Shown here piece by piece: positions 61,150-64,000 of a stretch of DNA of 64,000 nucleotides; position 1 is the stretch's first letter; every line of letters starts with the position of its first letter. The position numbers were made by a program, and so were the translations under genes. The DNA lies in contig CALFTN010000068.1 in the NCBI GenBank assembly GCA_937916395.1, forward strand, positions 20,145 through 84,144, in the 5' to 3' direction. Origin of the DNA: an uncultured Clostridia bacterium. GTDB taxonomy: Bacteria > Bacillota > Clostridia > Oscillospirales > Acutalibacteraceae. Under the pieces are notes generated by a model. The model saw nothing but the letters and a program-made list of their open reading frames with translations. It was not told where the DNA came from and made no database searches.

Positions 61150-61176
61150 ATTTTATTTTATTTTTTTAAATTTAAT

Positions 61177-62256
61177 TTATTTTAAATTTTTAAGTCTTTC
61201 TGTCGCTTGCTTATAGCCCTGACGTTGCGACAACTGGTAGTATTCCTTGGCTTTTGCAGTGTTTCCAGTAACTTCATAAAATACACCTAAATTATACGAT
61301 GCTTTAAAACTACCGCAACCAACGACGCCAAAATTATTTTTATTTTCACCAATTTCTAAACATTTTAAATATGATTTTTCTATTTCTGTAAATAAATTAA
61401 TATATTTATTTACATCAGAAAGAACTGCTTTCATATAAAACATTCCACAAGCAAAATAAAAATCTGGTGAATTTTTTAAATTATTTTTTTCTGTATTAAT
61501 TAATTTTATTCCTTCATCAAATTTTCCTAATTCTAATAAATTATATATATATGAAACAATTCCTGTATTACGATAATCAGCTACAATATTTTTTGAATTT
61601 TCATAAAATTTGTTAAAATATTCATCTGCCGCTTCATAATTTTTTAATAACCATTCAGTTTTTGCAACTTGATAAAGTAAATATGGGTTACTGGGCTGTT
61701 CTTTTAATTGTTGTAATAATATATTTAAATTTCTTTCACCCTTACCATCTTGCAAATAGCCGTCATGCTCAAATACCAGTGGAAGAATAACCCCCTTCAA
61801 ATCCGAATCAACCTGTTCATGAATCGCACCACAATACTTAACACCCTTGGGCATAACTCGAGGAATACATATTTTGCTTTTACTCAGCTCTCCATCGCTT
61901 TCTTTGTAAGCGTTCAACAATTGAATGTACCCAATGGCATTGTTATCGCAAATAAATTTGTCAATATCTTTCCTTTTACCCTCTATTAAATATTCATCAG
62001 CATCAAGAACTAAATTCCAATCGCAATCTGACTGTTCTAACGAGAAATTACGTGCTGCGGCAAAATCATCAATCCAATCAAAATGCGATATGTGGGCCTT
62101 GTATTTTTTTGCAATCTCCACTGTTTTATCCACAGAACCTGTATCAGTTATATAAATTTCATCGACAAGGTTTCTGACTGCCTTTAAGCATTTATCTAAA
62201 CAACGTTCTTCATTTTTTACAATCATAACCAAGCCTAATGTCTTTTTATCTGCCAT
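61177..62256 (-). CDS. GT2 glycosyltransferase with TPR tail
   Basis: This 359-aa protein has a GT-A domain at the N-terminus (LGLVMIVKNEERCLDKCL, EIYITDTGSVDKTVEIAKKY, and LVLDADEYL with the D-x-D) and a C-terminal half of TPR helices (NPYLLYQVAKTEWLLKNYEA; ASYNLGVFYEVTGNTAKAKE). This plan is shared by SunS-like S-glycosyltransferases and many surface-protein glycosyltransferases. The acceptor is unknown. It follows the NUDIX gene by 17 nt. Confidence 0.9.
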   Translation of the reverse strand: MADKKTLGLVMIVKNEERCLDKCLKAVRNLVDEIYITDTGSVDKTVEIAKKYKAHISHFDWIDDFAAARNFSLEQSDCDWNLVLDADEYLIEGKRKDIDKFICDNNAIGYIQLLNAYKESDGELSKSKICIPRVMPKGVKYCGAIHEQVDSDLKGVILPLVFEHDGYLQDGKGERNLNILLQQLKEQPSNPYLLYQVAKTEWLLKNYEAADEYFNKFYENSKNIVADYRNTGIVSYIYNLLELGKFDEGIKLINTEKNNLKNSPDFYFACGMFYMKAVLSDVNKYINLFTEIEKSYLKCLEIGENKNNFGVVGCGSFKASYNLGVFYEVTGNTAKAKEYYQLSQRQGYKQATERLKNLK

Positions 62257-62273
62257 AAAAACCTCCTTGTCGC

Positions 62274-62816
62274 TTATTTCCGACTATTTAAGTACCTAGA
62301 AGCCTTTAAAATCAACGTTTGTGTTTTTGAGTCCTTTATGAGACCATTCATCACCATTTCTTCTGCTTCATTTAGTGGAATTTCAATCACATTAATAAAT
62401 TCATCTGCATCTAAATCCTGCTCACCAGAAACTAAATCAGTTGCAAGATACAAGTGTATAATTTCATCTATCAAAGCTGGTGTTGTGTACATTTCCCCTA
62501 AATAAACTATATTATTAGCACTAAGACCAGTTTCCTCACGTAATTCGCGCTTTGCAGCATCCAAAGGCAACTCGCCCTTATCTAATTTGCCAGCAGGAGC
62601 TTCTAAAGTAACTTTATTAAAAGCATACCTGAACTGATTAACAAATACAACATTGCCATCCTCTTTGATTGGCAATACACAAACTGCACCAGGGTGTCTT
62701 ATTACTTCTCTTACGCCTGTTTTTCCATTAGGTAATAATATTTCATCACGATATAAATGAATTGCAACGCCATTAAATATTTCTTGCGATGAAAGTTTTT
62801 TCTCAGTTAATTCCAT
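62274..62816 (-). CDS. NUDIX hydrolase, ADP-ribose pyrophosphatase type
   Basis: This 180-aa protein has a full Nudix box (AGKLDKGELPLDAAKRELRE then ETGL) at about residues 96-118 and the VIRHPGAVCVLPI and FVNQFRYAF segments of ADP-ribose pyrophosphatases. It likely clears ADP-ribose or sugar nucleotides. It is divergent from the histidine phosphatase gene and shares a -35 box with it. Confidence 0.92.
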   Translation of the reverse strand: MELTEKKLSSQEIFNGVAIHLYRDEILLPNGKTGVREVIRHPGAVCVLPIKEDGNVVFVNQFRYAFNKVTLEAPAGKLDKGELPLDAAKRELREETGLSANNIVYLGEMYTTPALIDEIIHLYLATDLVSGEQDLDADEFINVIEIPLNEAEEMVMNGLIKDSKTQTLILKASRYLNSRK

Positions 62817-62846
62817 TTAAGCACGCCCTTATTAATTATTGAAATA

Positions 62847-62875
62847 ATTGTACCACAATATAATTTTTCTTGCAA
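62847..62875 (-). promoter_or_regulatory. NUDIX promoter (shared -35)
   Basis: Minus-strand TTGCAA (62870-62875), 17-nt spacer, TACAAT (62847-62852). TTGCAA is its own complement, so the plus-strand promoter uses the same six bases. Confidence 0.7.
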
Positions 62876-62898
62876 CAATTATAAATACATTATATAAT
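62870..62898 (+). promoter_or_regulatory. Histidine phosphatase promoter (shared -35)
   Basis: Plus-strand TTGCAA (62870-62875), 17-nt spacer, TATAAT (62893-62898). Confidence 0.7.
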
Positions 62899-62922
62899 AG
62901 TATTTGAAACGGGGTGTAAATA

Positions 62923-63543
62923 ATGTATTTATATATTATAAGACATGGCGAAACTTACGGCAATTTAAATGGTGATGGCTTTACTGAAACTGATTTGACC
63001 GATAATGGCTTAAAACAAGCCTTTCTTTTAGGTGAACGCTTTAAAGATGACAGAATTGACGCGATTTATACAAGCACTTTAATAAGAGCTGTGAGAACTG
63101 GTAGTGAAATCTATAAATATCATAAAAACGCTAATTTTAATATTTTTACGACACTAATGGAAAAGGGTACCGACAAAGATTACACAGGTCTTCCAGATGA
63201 TGTTTTACAAAACATTGTGCCAGATGCAGTTATAAGAGAAAGGAAAGCATTAGGAGAAGAAGACCAACAAAAAGCGCTTAACAGAGCTCAAGAAGTGATA
63301 AATACAATCATTTCTGAAAATGATGATAACAGTAATGTTATTATTGTTGCTCATGGCATGTTTAATACATATTTAATCTTAGCTGCTACTGGGTTAGGGT
63401 TAATTCCTGACTTCAACTTTTCACAGAATAACACTGGTGTTACACTCATACGTTATTTATATGAAGATGGAATCAAGAAAACGAAATTAACATACACAAA
63501 TGATTGTTCTCATTTAATTCAGAACTCAGGAAATATATTTTGA
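62923..63543 (+). CDS. Histidine phosphatase (phosphoglycerate mutase-like)
   Basis: This 206-aa protein has the RHGET motif at residues 7-11 (phosphohistidine) and the second His in VIIVAHGMFNT. DLTDNGLKQAFLLGERF and IYTSTLIRAVRTGSEI are family segments. Such proteins are phosphatases of sugar phosphates or similar; the substrate is not known. GGGGTG lies upstream. Confidence 0.9.
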   Translation: MYLYIIRHGETYGNLNGDGFTETDLTDNGLKQAFLLGERFKDDRIDAIYTSTLIRAVRTGSEIYKYHKNANFNIFTTLMEKGTDKDYTGLPDDVLQNIVPDAVIRERKALGEEDQQKALNRAQEVINTIISENDDNSNVIIVAHGMFNTYLILAATGLGLIPDFNFSQNNTGVTLIRYLYEDGIKKTKLTYTNDCSHLIQNSGNIF

Positions 63544-63564
63544 AGCCTTTTTTCAAACTCATAA

Positions 63565-63594
63565 AAAAGCACTCCGCTATTGCGGAGTGCTTTT
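63565..63594. terminator. Bidirectional terminator between the phosphatase gene and rnpB
   Basis: AAAAGCACTCCGC / GCGGAGTGCTTTT with a 4-nt loop. T-runs on both strands serve the two convergent transcripts. Confidence 0.9.
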
Positions 63595-63600
63595 ATTATA

Positions 63601-63943
63601 AGTCGGTAAAACTGTAAGCCGGGTTTTGTCGTTTAAGGCAATCATCTATCTAGACCTTGCGTTGCCACAAGGTTCAAGCCACCCTTCGGGGTTGCGAAAA
63701 AATCGCTGTCCGGCAAACTCCCCATTCGGTGTTGCATCGAGTAGGGTTTACATGGCAGTATTGTCTCCAATACCCCGGTGAGCTCTTACCTCGCCTTTCC
63801 ACCCTTACCGTAAAAACGGCGGTATATCTCTGTTGCACTTTCCCTAAGGTTACCCTCGGCGGCCGTTAGCCGTTACTCTGCCGTGTGATGCCCGGACTTT
63901 CCTCGTCTGTGTTGCCACATCCGCGACTGCCCATTTTACCGAT
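63601..63943 (-). ncRNA. rnpB: RNase P RNA
   Basis: The RNA that cuts tRNA 5' leaders is on the minus strand. Conserved pieces are GAGGAAAGTCCGGGC near the 5' end, GGTAAGGGTGGAAAGGCG and GGTAAGAGCTCACCGG in the middle, and ACAAAACCCGGCTTACAG at the 3' end. CGGTAAAA / TTTTACCG form helix P1. The length of about 343 nt is normal for a bacterial RNase P RNA. The 5' end is set from the promoter. Confidence 0.95.
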
Positions 63944-63948
63944 AACTT

Positions 63949-63977
63949 ATTTTATTATATTTGCAAGAATTCGTCAA
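63949..63977 (-). promoter_or_regulatory. Promoter of rnpB
   Basis: Minus-strand TTGACG, 17-nt spacer, TAAAAT, 6 nt before the expected RNA start. Confidence 0.7.
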
Positions 63978-64000
63978 GGTCGATTTTTTCAGACCATATA

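Noticed and set aside
63657..63869. 70-aa plus-strand ORF
   Set aside because: It lies wholly within the RNase P RNA on the other strand.
1..64000. Search by eye for tRNA genes, rRNA, SRP RNA and T-box leaders
   Set aside because: No segment with the conserved tRNA arms, rRNA stretches or T-box motif was found. A covariance search could still find a diverged one.

Overview
The window looks like part of the chromosome of a low-G+C, anaerobic Firmicute, most likely a gut member of the Clostridia (Oscillospirales/Eubacteriales type). Supporting signs are AT-rich DNA, strong AGGAGG-type ribosome sites, sigma-A promoters of TTGACA-N17-TATAAT form, Firmicutes gene order (dprA-topA-trmFO-rnc-smc-ftsY; ylxM-ffh-rpsP-khpA-rimM-trmD; infC-rpmI-rplT), TrmFO and two oxygen-sensitive radical systems. 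The genus cannot be fixed from the sequence alone. Most genes are on the minus strand.

Layout. 1-3.2 kb: rfbF-rfbG-rfbH for CDP-3,6-dideoxyhexose surface sugars. 3.2-3.6 kb: nested hairpins with one copy of a small structured repeat. 3.6-7.8 kb: an operon with a GH109-like NAD glycosidase, an amino-sugar-type kinase, a GH4 NAD glycosidase and a small membrane protein. 7.9-10.0 kb: three orphan ORFs between two identical 52-bp repeats, with many GGGGACGGTTC-type repeats that supply their stop codons. 10-18.4 kb: an OPT transporter coupled to a PqqD-like protein, a MacB-like ABC transporter with a large duplicated surface protein, and a lipoprotein. 18.4-31 kb: a long housekeeping operon (TrmH-family methylase, dprA, topA, trmFO, rnc, radical SAM, smc, ftsY, rdgB). 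31-36 kb: infC-rpmI-rplT with an attenuator leader and ATT start codon, then rsmD-coaD-coiled coil-PASTA pseudokinase.

36-46.4 kb is accessory: three tandem paralogues under an XRE regulator, NUDIX, a hydrolase, a probable type I toxin-antitoxin locus of Fst/par layout (40.3-40.7 kb), uvrC, a Phd/ParE-type toxin-antitoxin pair with an HTH gene, and a plus-strand islet of small proteins plus a NERD nuclease-like protein, two of whose genes share a near-identical leader. 46.5-51 kb: ptsH and the SRP/ribosome-maturation operon. 51-54.4 kb: a ceramidase-like and a lipase-like protein. 54.6-60.6 kb (plus strand): a glycyl radical enzyme with its activase, an FGGY kinase, a type I mannose-6-phosphate isomerase-like protein and a TPR protein; this is a plausible uncharacterised radical sugar pathway. 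60.7-61.2 kb is extremely AT-rich and strand-asymmetric. The right end has a GT2-TPR glycosyltransferase, a NUDIX enzyme, a histidine phosphatase sharing one palindromic -35 box with it, and RNase P RNA.

Strongest candidates for something new: (1) the 21-codon type I toxin locus; (2) a three-copy structured element with covarying stems; (3) the glycyl radical sugar cluster; (4) the 43.9-46.4 kb small-protein/NERD islet; (5) an FtsY whose acidic/basic membrane-targeting tail is at the C-terminus.
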